Counted from the stretch's first letter, positions 17,761 to 27,091 are shown. The stretch is 64,000 nucleotides of DNA from Porticoccaceae bacterium (GCA_023228865.1 JALOAH010000004.1:20678-84677); one strand, 5' to 3'. The notes: generated by a model not told the origin, from the sequence alone. Numbers and translations: made by a program.

Positions 17761-20184
17761 TTAATGCGCATTTATTCTGTTTTCGCTGCTGTCATCACCC
17801 ATATTGGTGGTGGCTACGGATTTTTCGTAGTCATCGTCACTGAGGGGTTCCGGCATAAATTCGAGGGCGATCTGGAGAACCTCGTCAATCCATTTGACGG
17901 GGCGAATGTCGAGATCGGCCTTGATGTTTTCGGGAATTTCTTTCAAATCGCGCTCGTTGCCCTGGGGAATGATCACTGTTTTGATGCCGCCGCGATGGGC
18001 TGCCAGCAGCTTTTCCTTGAGACCGCCAATTCTCAACACCTGGCCTCTCAGGGTGATTTCACCGGTCATGGCCACATCAGCTCTTACGGGGACGCCACTG
18101 AGCACGGAAACAAAGGCTGTGCACATGGCAATACCGGCGCTGGGACCATCCTTGGGTGTTGCACCCTCAGGAACATGGATATGAAGGTCGTATTTGCTGT
18201 GGCAGCTTTTGGCGATGCCCAGCTGCTGGGAGCGGCTTCTCACCACAGTCCGGGCTGCCTGAATGGATTCCTGCATCACTTTTTCGAGCAGCCCGGTGCG
18301 GAAAATTTCGCCCTTGCCTGGCACTGCCGCCGCTTCGATAGTCAGCAGTTCACCGCCCACGGAAGTCCAGGCAAGACCGGTAACCTGGCCAACCTGGTTG
18401 TCCTCTTCGGCGCGACCAAAGTCGAACTTCCTGACGCCGAGGAGATTTTCAAGATTGTCGGAGTTTACTTCATAGGTATTCGAACTGTTCTCCTTGACCT
18501 TAATAGTGAGCACCTTGCGGCAGATTTTGGCAATTTCACGCTCGAGACCACGGACACCGGCTTCTCTGGTGTAATAGCGAATAATATCGCGCATAACTTC
18601 TTCGGCGACAGCAATTTCCGCCTCTTTGAGGCCATTGGCCTTAATCTGCTTGGGCAGCAGATACTTCATGGCAATATTGATTTTTTCCGCTTCCGTATAG
18701 CCAGGAATACGAATTACTTCCATACGATCCCGGAGGGGGCCTGGAATATTCAGGGAGTTGGCGGTACAGATAAACAGCACCTCCGACAAATCGTAATCCA
18801 CTTCGAGGTAGTGGTCGTTAAAGGCATGGTTCTGTTCGGGATCCAATACCTCAAGCAAAGCCGATGCAGGGTCACCGCGGTGATCCATGCCAATTTTGTC
18901 AATTTCATCGAGCAGGAACAGCGGGTTTTTAACGCCCACCTTGGACATTTTTTGCACCAGCTTGCCGGGCAGCGAGCCGATATAGGTGCGGCGATGGCCG
19001 CGAATTTCTGCTTCGTCGCGCACCCCGCCCAGGGACATGCGGACAAATTTGCGCCCGGTCGCTCTGGCGATGGACTCACCCAACGAGGTTTTACCCACAC
19101 CGGGAGGTCCAACCAGACACAGCACGGGACCCTTGAGTTTTTTTACCCGCTTTTGAACGGCAAGAAACTCCAGAATTCGCTCTTTGACCTCTTCGAGGCC
19201 GTAGTGATCCTCATTGAGAACCTCTTCAGCCAGGGCGATATCGTGGCGCACTTTGGAGCGCTTTTTCCAGGGAACATTGAGCATCCAGTCGACATAACCG
19301 CGTAATACCGAGGCTTCCGCTGACATGGGCGACATCATTTTCAGTTTGTTGATTTCAGCCAGTGCCTTGTCTTCAGCGGCCTTGGTCATTCCCGCTTCCT
19401 TGACGCGGTTTTCAAGCTGTTCAATTTCGTTGACGCCATCTTCACTTTCGCCAAGTTCCTTTTGAATGGCTTTCATCTGTTCGTTGAGATAATACTCGCG
19501 CTGGCTTTTTTCCATCTGCTTTTTGACGCGACCGCGAATACGCTTGTCGATCTGAAAAACTTCGATTTCAGAATCCATAAAGCCCATGATCATATCGATG
19601 CGCGCCTGTACGCTGGCGGCCTCAAGAACTTTTTGTTTCTGTTCCAGAGCGATGGTCATATGCGTAGCAATGGTATCGGTGAGGCGGCTGATTTCATCGA
19701 TGCCGGCCAGAGTGGTAACCACTTCCGAGGGAATTTTTTTGCTGAGATTGACGTATTGCTCAAACTGGGACATTAGCGAGCGCATCAGGGCGTCCGCCTC
19801 AGACAGGGGCACCAGTTGATCGTCAATATAATCGAAGGTGGCTTCGAGATAACCGGGGTCTTTATCAATGGCTTTGACACGAACCCGCTCACTGCCTTCC
19901 ACCAGAACCTTGACCGTGCCATCCGGCAGTTTCAGCATCTGGAGAATGTTGGCCAGGGTGCCGACACTGTAAACGCCATCGGCGTCGGGATCATCCTCTG
20001 TCGCGTTGCGCTGGGCCACCAGGATGATTTGTTTGTGTTCTGCCATCGACTCCTCAAGGGCGAGAATAGATTTTTCACGCCCCACAAACAGCGGCACAAC
20101 CATATGTGGAAACACAACCACATCCCGCAGGGGCAACAGGGGAAGTTGCGTCAAATTTTTCTCTTGATAGGTTTCTTGTCCCAT
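17761..20184 (-). CDS. lon: ATP-dependent protease La (Lon)
   Basis: An 807-residue AAA+ serine protease. An N-terminal substrate-binding domain (LPLLPLRDVVVFPHMVVPLF) is followed by a coiled-coil region, the Walker A loop GPPGVGKTSLGE, Walker B FLLDEIDKIG, and a C-terminal protease domain with catalytic Ser682 in DGPSAGIAM and Lys725 in the LKEKLLAAHR segment. Lon degrades misfolded and regulatory proteins. The start is the ATG at 20184 with GAGG five bases upstream; reading from 20226 would add 14 residues unlike the family. A heat-shock type promoter lies upstream. Confidence 0.97.
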   Translation of the reverse strand: MGQETYQEKNLTQLPLLPLRDVVVFPHMVVPLFVGREKSILALEESMAEHKQIILVAQRNATEDDPDADGVYSVGTLANILQMLKLPDGTVKVLVEGSERVRVKAIDKDPGYLEATFDYIDDQLVPLSEADALMRSLMSQFEQYVNLSKKIPSEVVTTLAGIDEISRLTDTIATHMTIALEQKQKVLEAASVQARIDMIMGFMDSEIEVFQIDKRIRGRVKKQMEKSQREYYLNEQMKAIQKELGESEDGVNEIEQLENRVKEAGMTKAAEDKALAEINKLKMMSPMSAEASVLRGYVDWMLNVPWKKRSKVRHDIALAEEVLNEDHYGLEEVKERILEFLAVQKRVKKLKGPVLCLVGPPGVGKTSLGESIARATGRKFVRMSLGGVRDEAEIRGHRRTYIGSLPGKLVQKMSKVGVKNPLFLLDEIDKIGMDHRGDPASALLEVLDPEQNHAFNDHYLEVDYDLSEVLFICTANSLNIPGPLRDRMEVIRIPGYTEAEKINIAMKYLLPKQIKANGLKEAEIAVAEEVMRDIIRYYTREAGVRGLEREIAKICRKVLTIKVKENSSNTYEVNSDNLENLLGVRKFDFGRAEEDNQVGQVTGLAWTSVGGELLTIEAAAVPGKGEIFRTGLLEKVMQESIQAARTVVRSRSQQLGIAKSCHSKYDLHIHVPEGATPKDGPSAGIAMCTAFVSVLSGVPVRADVAMTGEITLRGQVLRIGGLKEKLLAAHRGGIKTVIIPQGNERDLKEIPENIKADLDIRPVKWIDEVLQIALEFMPEPLSDDDYEKSVATTNMGDDSSENRINAH

Positions 20185-20277
20185 AGTGACCTCGATTAAT
20201 TTCTCCACACAGGAAAGCAACAACATCTAAAGCGACAACAAAGAGAGTGCCAACAAATATTGTGCCATTTGCCTGTG

Positions 20278-20305
20278 ATATGGGGGCATGCCACAGGATA
20301 ACAAG
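20278..20305 (-). promoter_or_regulatory. Heat-shock (sigma-32 type) promoter of lon
   Basis: The minus strand has CTTGTT, a 14-base spacer, then CCCCATAT, close to the sigma-32 consensus CTTGAA-N13/14-CCCCATNT. The -10 part lies about 94 bases before the lon ATG. lon is a classic sigma-32 gene, so place and sequence agree. Confidence 0.75.
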
Positions 20306-20567
20306 GCATAGGCAGAAAATAGCACGGAAAGTGCCAAAAAGGACATAACCACGTCATATATTAAGAAAACTCTGATTAATACCGTTTCTGCCCAGACGGG
20401 AATCTATAATCGATTGATTTTCTGGACTCGAGCCTGTACGGGAGCGGCGAAAGCAGATTAGTCACAGCGTCCTTAATCAGACAGTAAAGAGACGAAAAGA
20501 TGGCGCAGATTGCCCGGTAACAGGCTGAGATTGGCATTTGTCCGACCCTAAAAGGTTAGCCCGAAAT
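20306..20567. other. Intergenic gap between lon promoter and clpX terminator
   Basis: I see no gene in this stretch. It is relatively AT-rich for the window and may hold further lon control sequence. It contains no tRNA or recognisable small RNA. Confidence 0.5.
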
Positions 20568-20602
20568 AAAAAAAACCGGTACTTTTCAGAACCGGTTTTT
20601 TT
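20568..20602 (-). terminator. Rho-independent terminator after clpX
   Basis: AAAACCGGT and ACCGGTTTT arms flank an 11-base loop; on the minus strand the stem ends in a run of T residues. It lies 16 bases after the clpX stop and closes the tig-clpP-clpX block before lon. Confidence 0.85.
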
Positions 20603-20617
20603 ATGCACACAACGCTG

Positions 20618-21901
20618 TCAGTCGTCGCTGCTGGCTACAGCTTTGGCCTTGTCGTTACCCTCGTAAACCACAAGGGGTTCAGACTCACCGCGAATCACTG
20701 CGGCGTCAACCACAACCTTGGCGACGTTGGGCTGGGACGGTATGTCGTACATAATGTCGAGAAGGACATTTTCCAGAATCGAACGCAAACCCCGCGCCCC
20801 GGTCTTGCGCTCCAGAGCCTTGGCGGCAATGGCGTCGAGGGCATCGCGGCGAATATCGAGTTCGACATCTTCCATTTCAAAAAGCGCCGAATACTGCTTG
20901 ACCAGGGAGTTCTTCGGTTCCACCAGAATATTCACCAAGGCGGCGACATCAAGCTCCTCAAGGGTGGCGATAACGGGCAAGCGGCCAACAAATTCGGGAA
21001 TCAAGCCATAGCGAACCAGATCTTCCGGCTCAACGCCGGTGAGGGTTTCACCGATATTGACACGCTTCTCTTTGCTTTTCACTTCCGCGCCAAAACCAAT
21101 ACCGCCCTTTTCGGAGCGATCTCTGATGACTTTTTCCAGGCCGGAAAAGGCGCCGCCACAGATAAAGAGAATATTGGAAGTGTCGACCTGCAAAAACTCC
21201 TGCTGGGGATGCTTGCGTCCCCCCTGGGGTGGAACGGATGCCACAGTGCCTTCGATCAGTTTGAGCAGTGCTTGCTGGACACCTTCCCCGGAGACATCCC
21301 GAGTAATCGATGGATTGTCAGACTTGCGGGAAATTTTGTCGATCTCATCAATGTAGACAATGCCTCGCTGAGCCTTCTCAACGTCGTAATCGCATTTTTG
21401 CAGCAACTTTTGAATGATGTTTTCAACATCTTCACCCACATAACCGGCTTCGGTGAGGGTGGTGGCGTCAGCGATGGTGAAGGGAACATCGAGAAGCCTT
21501 GCCAGGGTTTCGGCAAGCAGGGTTTTGCCGCTGCCCGTGGGGCCAATCAGCAAAATGTTGCTTTTGCCCAGCTCCACATCACTTTTCGCAGACGCGCCCT
21601 GAAGCCGCTTGTAATGGTTGTAGACTGCAACGGAAAGAACTTTTTTCGCTCTTTTCTGGCCGATAACATACTGATCGAGGATATTTTTGATTTCTTCCGG
21701 TGTCGGCAGTTTGTCACCGCCTTTTCCGCTGGCATCATCCTGGATTTCTTCTGAAATAATGTCATTGCAAAGATCGACACACTCGTCGCAGATGAACACA
21801 GAGGGGCCAGCTATCAGTTTGCGTACTTCGTGCTGGCTCTTGCCGCAAAAAGAGCAATAAAGCAACTTGCCATTATCGTCGGATTTACTTTGTCCGCTCA
21901 T
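20618..21901 (-). CDS. clpX: ATP-dependent Clp protease ATP-binding subunit ClpX
   Basis: A 427-residue AAA+ unfoldase. The N-terminal zinc finger has Cys16, Cys19, Cys38 and Cys41. Walker A is [13 protein letters not shown], Walker B is [10 protein letters not shown], and the ClpP-docking IGF-type loop is present as GIGFGAE. ClpX recognises tagged or specific substrates, unfolds them and feeds ClpP. GAGG lies seven bases before the ATG. It is 79 bases after clpP, the usual pairing. Confidence 0.98.
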   Translation of the reverse strand: MSGQSKSDDNGKLLYCSFCGKSQHEVRKLIAGPSVFICDECVDLCNDIISEEIQDDASGKGGDKLPTPEEIKNILDQYVIGQKRAKKVLSVAVYNHYKRLQGASAKSDVELGKSNILLIGPTGSGKTLLAETLARLLDVPFTIADATTLTEAGYVGEDVENIIQKLLQKCDYDVEKAQRGIVYIDEIDKISRKSDNPSITRDVSGEGVQQALLKLIEGTVASVPPQGGRKHPQQEFLQVDTSNILFICGGAFSGLEKVIRDRSEKGGIGFGAEVKSKEKRVNIGETLTGVEPEDLVRYGLIPEFVGRLPVIATLEELDVAALVNILVEPKNSLVKQYSALFEMEDVELDIRRDALDAIAAKALERKTGARGLRSILENVLLDIMYDIPSQPNVAKVVVDAAVIRGESEPLVVYEGNDKAKAVASSDD

Positions 21902-21980
21902 TGCTTCGCCTCAGAAAAAACCATATAAAACATACCGTTAAAAATATTGCTGTGATTCACCGGAACCAGACTACCTCACT

Positions 21981-22595
21981 TTAAGGGCGCTTGTCCAGAA
22001 CGTGGTCAACCAGCCCGTACTCCTTTGACGTTTCCGCGTCCATAAAGTTGTCGCGTTCAGTATCGAGAGCAATCCTGTCGAGAGTCTGACCGGTGTGGTG
22101 AGCCATCAGCCGGTTGAGACGATCGCGGATTTTAAGAATTTCCTGCGCCTGAATATGGATATCTGACGCCTGACCCTGGGCGCCGCCGCTGGGTTGGTGG
22201 ATCATCACCCGTGCGTTGGGCAAGCAGTAACGTTTATCGGCAGCCCCCGCAGCGAGCAAAAATGCACCCATGCTGGCGGCCTGACCGATGCACATGGTGC
22301 TGACGTCGGGCTTGATAAACTGCATGGTGTCATAGATTGACAACCCCGCGGTGACAGAGCCGCCGGGCGAGTTGATATAGAGGTGAATGTCCTTGTCAGG
22401 ATTTTCAGACTCCAGGAACAACAACTGGGCAACCACAAGGTTGGCCATATAATCTTCGACAGGCCCCACAAGGAAAATAATCCGTTCCTTGAGAAGGCGT
22501 GAATAGATGTCGAAAGCGCGCTCACCCCTGGCTGTCTGTTCAACAACCATAGGCACAAGACCGCCCGCATTCTGAATATCCAGCACCGAACTCAT
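21981..22595 (-). CDS. clpP: ATP-dependent Clp protease proteolytic subunit
   Basis: A 204-residue serine protease with the triad Ser108 (GQAASMGAF), His133 (MIHQP) and Asp182 (DTERDNFM). Fourteen subunits form a closed proteolytic barrel used by ClpX. Three in-frame starts exist (22640, 22601, 22595). GGAG is eight bases before 22595 and only two before 22601, so 22595 is preferred. It lies between tig and clpX. Confidence 0.96.
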   Translation of the reverse strand: MSSVLDIQNAGGLVPMVVEQTARGERAFDIYSRLLKERIIFLVGPVEDYMANLVVAQLLFLESENPDKDIHLYINSPGGSVTAGLSIYDTMQFIKPDVSTMCIGQAASMGAFLLAAGAADKRYCLPNARVMIHQPSGGAQGQASDIHIQAQEILKIRDRLNRLMAHHTGQTLDRIALDTERDNFMDAETSKEYGLVDHVLDKRP

Positions 22596-22702
22596 TGGCA
22601 TAACTCCATATCTGGCTTTTGGAAAAAACTCTGCAGGCATTGTAACGGGGAAAGGTGATAAGGCAAGTACGAGCGCACCTGCCTTTCACAAAAGAGGGCT
22701 AT

Positions 22703-24052
22703 TTAGCTGTCAGCGCTAGGGACAGATTCAGCATCAGTTTCAGATTGTATGGGCTGATCCGGCTGAACCGCTTCTTCATAGCTGCAGCTTTCATCGGAGA
22801 CCTTGGCGCTGGCAAGAATGTGATCAACCACCTGATCTTCAAGAACTGCAGACTGAATATTGTTCAGCAGTTGTTCGTTGCTGTAATAGTAGTTGATAAC
22901 TTCCTGGGGCTCTTCGTAGGTTGAGGCAATCTCTTCGATTTGCAACTTGACCCTGTCACCATCGGTGCGAATTTCTGCAGACTCAATGATTTTCGCCACA
23001 ATCAACCCCAGGGCGACCCGCTTTTCTGCCTCTTCGGCAAAAAGGTCGTCGGGAAGCAGGGATTCGTCAAAGTTATGGCCGCCGCCAAACTGGCTCAGCA
23101 TTTGGCGACGCAGCGCCTGAATCTCGCCCTTCAGGAGAGCTTTGGGCACGTCCACAGAATGGAGTTTGCGCAGCTCATTCATAAGACGGGTTTTGATTTT
23201 GTTTTTTACCGCATTGCGAAGCTCCCGCTCCATATTGTTGCGCACTTCTTCGCGGAATTTTTCCAGGCCACCGTCTTTAACGCCAAATTTGGCAAAAAAG
23301 TCCTCATTGAGTTCCGGCAGCTTTTTCTCTTTGACTTCATTGACTTTGATATCAAATTCAACGGCGGCGCCCTTCAGATCTTCATTGTGGTAATCCTCGG
23401 GAAAGCTCAGGCTGACGGTTTTGCTGTCACCGGCGCTCATGCCAACGATGGCATCTTCAAAGCCGGGAATCATTTGCCCGGAACCGAGCACCAGATTGGA
23501 TCCTTCCGCTTTGCCGCCGGCAAACTCTTCACCATCCTTGCGACCGAGATAATCAATATTGACCTGATCGTCCAGCTGTGCCGCACGCCCGGCAGATTCC
23601 CAGGTTGCATGCTGGTTGCAAAGAACATCGATCATCTTGTCAACGTCTGCCTCGGAGACTTCCGCCACAGGCCGGGAGATGGAAATAGCATCAAAAGCCT
23701 GGAGCTGAATGTCCGGATAAACTTCAAAAACGGCAACAAATTCAAGATCCTGGCCGGGATTGTCAGTGAGGGATTCGATATTTGGCTGCCCCGCCGGACG
23801 GACATTTTCTTTTTGAATGGCGTCGGCAAAACTGCGACTGATGACGTCGCCAATCACTTCCTGACGGACACCTTTGCCAAAGCGCTGGCGAAGTACTCTC
23901 ATCGGCACCTTGCCCTTGCGGAAGCCGTCGAGACGGACAGTGGCAGCAGCTCTTACAAGCCTGTCGTTTACTTCGTTATCGACCTGCTCCGCGGGCACGC
24001 CAACGGTCATGCGGCGTTCTAGGTCGGAAACTGTCTCAATGGAAACCTGCAT
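22703..24052 (-). CDS. tig: Trigger factor
   Basis: A 449-residue ribosome-associated chaperone. The N-terminal ribosome-binding domain contains the signature GFRKGKVPMRVLRQRFG near residue 44. An FKBP-type prolyl isomerase domain follows (DDQVNIDYLGRKDGEEF), then a helical C-terminal arm region. It shields nascent chains at the exit tunnel. The C-terminus carries an acidic, serine-rich extension (QSETDAESVPSADS), so the protein is slightly longer than E. coli trigger factor (432). Confidence 0.97.
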   Translation of the reverse strand: MQVSIETVSDLERRMTVGVPAEQVDNEVNDRLVRAAATVRLDGFRKGKVPMRVLRQRFGKGVRQEVIGDVISRSFADAIQKENVRPAGQPNIESLTDNPGQDLEFVAVFEVYPDIQLQAFDAISISRPVAEVSEADVDKMIDVLCNQHATWESAGRAAQLDDQVNIDYLGRKDGEEFAGGKAEGSNLVLGSGQMIPGFEDAIVGMSAGDSKTVSLSFPEDYHNEDLKGAAVEFDIKVNEVKEKKLPELNEDFFAKFGVKDGGLEKFREEVRNNMERELRNAVKNKIKTRLMNELRKLHSVDVPKALLKGEIQALRRQMLSQFGGGHNFDESLLPDDLFAEEAEKRVALGLIVAKIIESAEIRTDGDRVKLQIEEIASTYEEPQEVINYYYSNEQLLNNIQSAVLEDQVVDHILASAKVSDESCSYEEAVQPDQPIQSETDAESVPSADS

Positions 24053-24112
24053 GGTTTTTCCTCGCCATTACTCTTCAATAAAGAAAATAGGTGTATGTCA
24101 CAAACATTAATA

Positions 24113-24197
24113 TGGTGCGAAAGGAGAGACTCGAACTCTCACGGGTTACCCCACTGGAACCTAAATCCAGCGCGTCTACCAGTTCCGCCACTTTCGC
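24113..24197 (-). tRNA. tRNA-Leu (anticodon UAG)
   Basis: The minus strand folds as a class II tRNA. The acceptor stem GCGAAAG pairs with CTTTCGC, the anticodon stem-loop is CTGGA-TTTAGGT-TCCAG with anticodon TAG, a long variable arm follows, and the T arm contains GTTCGAGTC. CCA is encoded. Length is 85 bases with CCA. It lies 60 bases upstream of tig on the same strand. Confidence 0.95.
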
Positions 24198-24434
24198 ATT
24201 TTCGGTCTCAACCGAAGAAGGGGGGCGATTTTGCCATAGGGGCGTCTTATCGGCAACTCATTGGTGGAGATAATCTAACCAAATAACTGGCAATGGCGGG
24301 ACCGATTTGGTCAGTTTGGCTATCCTCACCCATTTGTGGGTTTCCTGCCCTCAGCCCTACAGCGAGATAGCCGGATTCTTTTGAATCCTCGCCCGCGGGC
24401 TTGAAGGCCAACTAAAACCCAACCAATGCGTGTT
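24198..24434. other. Intergenic stretch upstream of tRNA-Leu
   Basis: This is the first part of a 596-base gap without a convincing gene. It should contain the tRNA-Leu promoter. Small open frames here have no family signature. Confidence 0.5.
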
Positions 24435-24476
24435 TTTTAGCCTTATGAGTCCTCCCATTTTGGTAGATTCCGCGCT
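24435..24476. repeat. Diverged copy of the repeat found beside tRNA-Lys
   Basis: These 42 bases align without gaps to 25362-25403 at 31 of 42 positions by my count, many differences being transitions. Both copies begin TTTTAG and contain AGAT. The preceding bases (CCCAACCAATGCGTG versus CCCACCCGATGGGTG) also match, so the homology probably extends upstream. Confidence 0.5.
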
Positions 24477-24513
24477 AAAAGGTTGTTGCGCTGGTGATGC
24501 CTGCCGCGTTTTT

Positions 24514-24681
24514 TTACTCTGACCCCAACGGCAACCCCAACGGCACTGACTTAGCGCCAAAGCCAGGTTTTTCGTCATTCTCGCGCAGGCGGGAATCTGG
24601 TTTTTTTCAGGGTGTCGAGACTCTTGGATTCCCGCCTGCGCTGGAATGACGGCGTAAGTAAGTGCCACTTACTCTGACCCC
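24514..24681. mobile_element. MITE/REP-like palindromic element framed by TTACTCTGACCCC repeats
   Basis: A 13-base direct repeat, TTACTCTGACCCC, occurs at 24514-24526 and 24669-24681. Between them lies an imperfect inverted repeat of about 28 bases (24573-24600 and 24624-24651) built on CGTCATTC and GCGCAGGCGGGAATC. The GTCATTCC...GGGAATCC type palindrome is a widespread proteobacterial intergenic repeat. The CTCTGACCCC motif commonly accompanies REP-associated tyrosine transposases. No transposase gene is present, so this is a non-autonomous copy or a relic. Confidence 0.6.
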
Positions 24682-24793
24682 AAATTCGGCTACACCACCA
24701 ATGCTCGCTAAGACTCAAACGCCCTTCTTCATCCAACGCCGTCGTTGTGGCGCGCTGCCGGAGGATAATCCCGGATCTGAAAAAAGGTGCTGT

Positions 24794-25123
24794 TTAATCT
24801 GAGGCTTTTTCACCTATCCAACTCGCCAAATCCCAGTTTTCATAGAGTGTCCAGATATAATTGTCGGTGGCTTCTTCACGAAGCCTGTGTATATCCGCTC
24901 TTTCGGCATTTTCCATCAGGGTGTTAAATACCTCCAGAGAGCCAAATTGCATCACAATGAAGTTACTTCTCTGCTGCCCATTAAGGGTTTTGATGGGCAA
25001 TTTGCCCGCTGCAACAGGCCTCATATCCCCGCCGCCAGCGACCTCAATAGCTCTTCTCAGGTATTCTTTGTAGACCTCTTCTTTGCCTTCCTTCAGGTCG
25101 TAGAGGTTCATTGCATAGATCAT
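24794..25123 (-). CDS. Small DUF1330-like dimeric alpha/beta-barrel protein
   Basis: A 109-residue cytosolic protein with no signal peptide. The pattern MIYAMNLYDLKEGKEEVYKEYLRRA, a glycine-rich turn (EVAGGGDMRPVAAG), then FIVMQFGSLEVFNTLME resembles DUF1330/EthD-type ferredoxin-like folds. The biochemical role is unknown. AGGA lies six bases before the ATG. It stands alone between two repeat-rich stretches, transcribed toward tRNA-Leu. Confidence 0.7.
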   Translation of the reverse strand: MIYAMNLYDLKEGKEEVYKEYLRRAIEVAGGGDMRPVAAGKLPIKTLNGQQRSNFIVMQFGSLEVFNTLMENAERADIHRLREEATDNYIWTLYENWDLASWIGEKASD

Positions 25124-25224
25124 AAATAATCCTTTTTAGTGATTGCCGACCTTTTTAGCCGCAAGTGACAATTGTGATCAAGATCAATGGTCAGATCAAT
25201 GAGCCCTACCCCAATAAGTGGCGC

Positions 25225-25571
25225 GCTGGATAGATGCTTGCGCCTTATGGCCGCGATCACCCTGCGGGGCTGCCTCTGCGTCGCGTTTTGTCGAACCGCG
25301 CTTCGAAGAACGAAACCGAACAGTCAGACCAAATTAAAAAGGCCCACCCGATGGGTGAGCCTTTTAGTCTTGTGAATGCTGCCACTTCGACAGATCCCGT
25401 GCTGGATTGATACTTGCGCCTTGAGGCCGCAATCACCCCTGCGGGGCTGCGTCGCTGCGCTCCTTGCCCAAAACGCTGCCTCTGCGTCGCGTTTTGTCGA
25501 ACAGCGCCTCGAAGAACGAAACAGAACAATCAGACCAAATTAAAAAGGCCCACCCGATGGGTGAGCCTTTT
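25225..25571. repeat. Diverged tandem duplication next to tRNA-Lys
   Basis: Copy 1 (about 25225-25366) and copy 2 (about 25401-25571) share GCTGGAT-GAT--TTGCGCCTT, CTGCCTCTGCGTCGCGTTTT, GAAGAACGAAAC and a terminator hairpin. Copy 2 carries about 26 extra bases. Copy 2 ends at the terminator next to tRNA-Lys; copy 1 has the same terminator but no tRNA. This looks like a duplicated tRNA 3' flank. The wider gap 25124-25576 holds no gene. Confidence 0.75.
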
Positions 25572-25572
25572 T
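25542..25572 (-). terminator. Terminator of tRNA-Lys
   Basis: The hairpin AAAAAGGC..ACCC/GGGT..GCCTTTTT lies four bases after the CCA end of tRNA-Lys and has T runs on both strands. A duplicate of the same hairpin is at about 25335-25365. Confidence 0.8.
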
Positions 25573-25576
25573 AATT

Positions 25577-25652
25577 TGGTGGGTCGTGCTGGATTCGAAC
25601 CAGCGACCAATTGGTTAAAAGCCAACTGCTCTACCAACTGAGCTAACGACCC
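25577..25652 (-). tRNA. tRNA-Lys (anticodon UUU)
   Basis: The minus strand gives a 76-base tRNA with encoded CCA. The acceptor stem GGGTCGT pairs with ACGACCC, the D arm is AGCTCAGTTGGTAGAGC, the anticodon loop CTTTTAA gives TTT, and the T arm contains GGTTCGAATCC. Confidence 0.97.
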
Positions 25653-25705
25653 GAAGAGGCGCACATCTTACTGATTATTTTTTTTTCGTCAACACTGAAA
25701 TGGCA

Positions 25706-26386
25706 TTATTTGTAATATTTTGTGGGGTCTGCAACCCCCGCCTCGGTAAATCCTTGCTTGCGCAAACGGCAACTATCGCAGCGTCCACAGCCCTCCCCCA
25801 GCCTGTTTGCCTGGTAGCAGGACACGGTGAGGCCATAGTCGACACCCAGAGCAACCCCTTGTTTGATAATCTCCGCCTTGGTCATTTTAACCAGGGGTGC
25901 GTGCAGAGTTAAGCGATCTCCTTCAACCCCTACTTTGGTGGCCAGGTTCGCCATAACCTCAAAAGCTTTTATAAATTCCGGCCTGCAATCGGGGTAGCCA
26001 GAATAGTCCACGGCATTGACGCCAATAAAAATATCAAACGCCCCCAAGACTTCAGCCCAGCCCAGGGCTATCGAGAGAAAAACCGTATTGCGTGCGGGAA
26101 CATAGGTAACCGGAATGCCGGGGGTTTCCTTTTCAGGGACAGCGATGGCGTCATCGGTCAATGCCGATCCACCGATGGCGCGCAAGTCGATTACCAGGGT
26201 TTTGTGCTCTTTCGCGCCCAGGGCTTCACTGACACGATCTGAGGCGACAAGCTCGGAGCGATGGCGCTGACCGTAATCAAAACTGAGGGTGTAGCAGTCG
26301 AAACCTGCGTTTCGAGCAATTGCCAGCACGGTGGCGGAATCGAGGCCGCCGGAAACCAACACGACGGCTTTTTTGTTTTGCTTCAT
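25706..26386 (-). CDS. queC: 7-cyano-7-deazaguanine synthase
   Basis: A 226-residue ATP-dependent enzyme that turns 7-carboxy-7-deazaguanine into preQ0 for queuosine tRNA modification. It has the PP-loop SGGLDSATV (12-20), [13 protein letters not shown], and four zinc-type cysteines near the C-terminus ([17 protein letters not shown]). It follows queE by six bases, and the two enzymes act in successive steps. Confidence 0.97.
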   Translation of the reverse strand: MKQNKKAVVLVSGGLDSATVLAIARNAGFDCYTLSFDYGQRHRSELVASDRVSEALGAKEHKTLVIDLRAIGGSALTDDAIAVPEKETPGIPVTYVPARNTVFLSIALGWAEVLGAFDIFIGVNAVDYSGYPDCRPEFIKAFEVMANLATKVGVEGDRLTLHAPLVKMTKAEIIKQGVALGVDYGLTVSCYQANRLGEGCGRCDSCRLRKQGFTEAGVADPTKYYK

Positions 26387-26392
26387 AATGGG

Positions 26393-27043
26393 TTAACGGC
26401 CTGGTTCATCATTCCAGAGAATTTTGTGGAGCTGCAATTGCAGGCGCACCGCAAGCCGGTCAGCCACAATCCAGTCGGCAAGATCCGTGGCCGACAAGGT
26501 GGAAAAAACCGGTGAAAACAATAAATTTTGCACTTTGTCGGCGAGTGCGTATTCGTCCACTTTCATGCGCGCCCATTCATAATCCTGGCGATCGCCGATG
26601 ACAAATTTCACTTCATCACAGGCTTTTAAAAGTGGCAGGTTGGCGTAAAGGTTGCGGGTAACCTCGCCAGAAGATGGTGTTTTAAGGTCGAGAATAATAC
26701 TGACGCGACTGTCGACCTCAGCGATGGATAAAGCGCCGCTGGTCTCCAGGGAAACAGCGTAGCCCTCATCGCACAATTTTTCCAAAAGGGTATGACAGCT
26801 CTTTTGTGCCAACGGCTCTCCTCCCGTCACTGTAACCCAGGGAGCATTGAGTTTTTTGACTTCGGCTATAACGTCATCGATGGCCATACGCTGGCCACCA
26901 TAAAAGGCGTATTCCGTGTCGCAGTAGACACAGCGCAGGGGACAGCCGGTGAGGCGGACAAAAACCGTGGGAAGCCCCACGGTGCTGGTTTCGCCCTGCA
27001 GGGAGTAAAAAATCTCCGTTATTTTGACAGTTTCAGCAGACAT
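26393..27043 (-). CDS. queE: 7-carboxy-7-deazaguanine synthase
   Basis: A 216-residue radical SAM enzyme. The cluster-binding cysteines form C-x3-C-x2-C (CPLRCVYC, Cys34, 38, 41), and VTGGEPLAQ is the SAM-binding GGE motif. It ring-contracts carboxytetrahydropterin to the 7-deazaguanine scaffold. The ATG at 27043 is preferred; a GTG at 27055 would add four residues. It lies between cpoB and queC at the end of the Tol-Pal operon, as in Pseudomonas. Confidence 0.95.
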   Translation of the reverse strand: MSAETVKITEIFYSLQGETSTVGLPTVFVRLTGCPLRCVYCDTEYAFYGGQRMAIDDVIAEVKKLNAPWVTVTGGEPLAQKSCHTLLEKLCDEGYAVSLETSGALSIAEVDSRVSIILDLKTPSSGEVTRNLYANLPLLKACDEVKFVIGDRQDYEWARMKVDEYALADKVQNLLFSPVFSTLSATDLADWIVADRLAVRLQLQLHKILWNDEPGR

Positions 27044-27091
27044 GGCAACCAGCACCCTTATCCCCTTTCAGCCCGGCAAGGGCGAAAAAAG

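Noticed and set aside
17764..19305. 513-codon plus-strand open frame across lon
   Set aside because: Shadow of lon on the opposite strand; the residue pattern is not protein-like.
22641..22702. Possible sigma-32 promoter or terminator between tig and clpP
   Set aside because: CTTGCC and CCCCGTTA are spaced too closely, and the small hairpin lacks a T run; neither is strong enough to call.
24357..24668. 103-codon minus-strand frame upstream of tRNA-Leu
   Set aside because: Its first part (VIPAQAGIQ) is the usual spurious translation of an intergenic palindromic repeat.
24261..24701. CATTGGTGG/CCACCAATG inverted pair around the repeat region
   Set aside because: Nine bases over more than 400 could arise by chance, and no target-site duplication supports an element with these ends.
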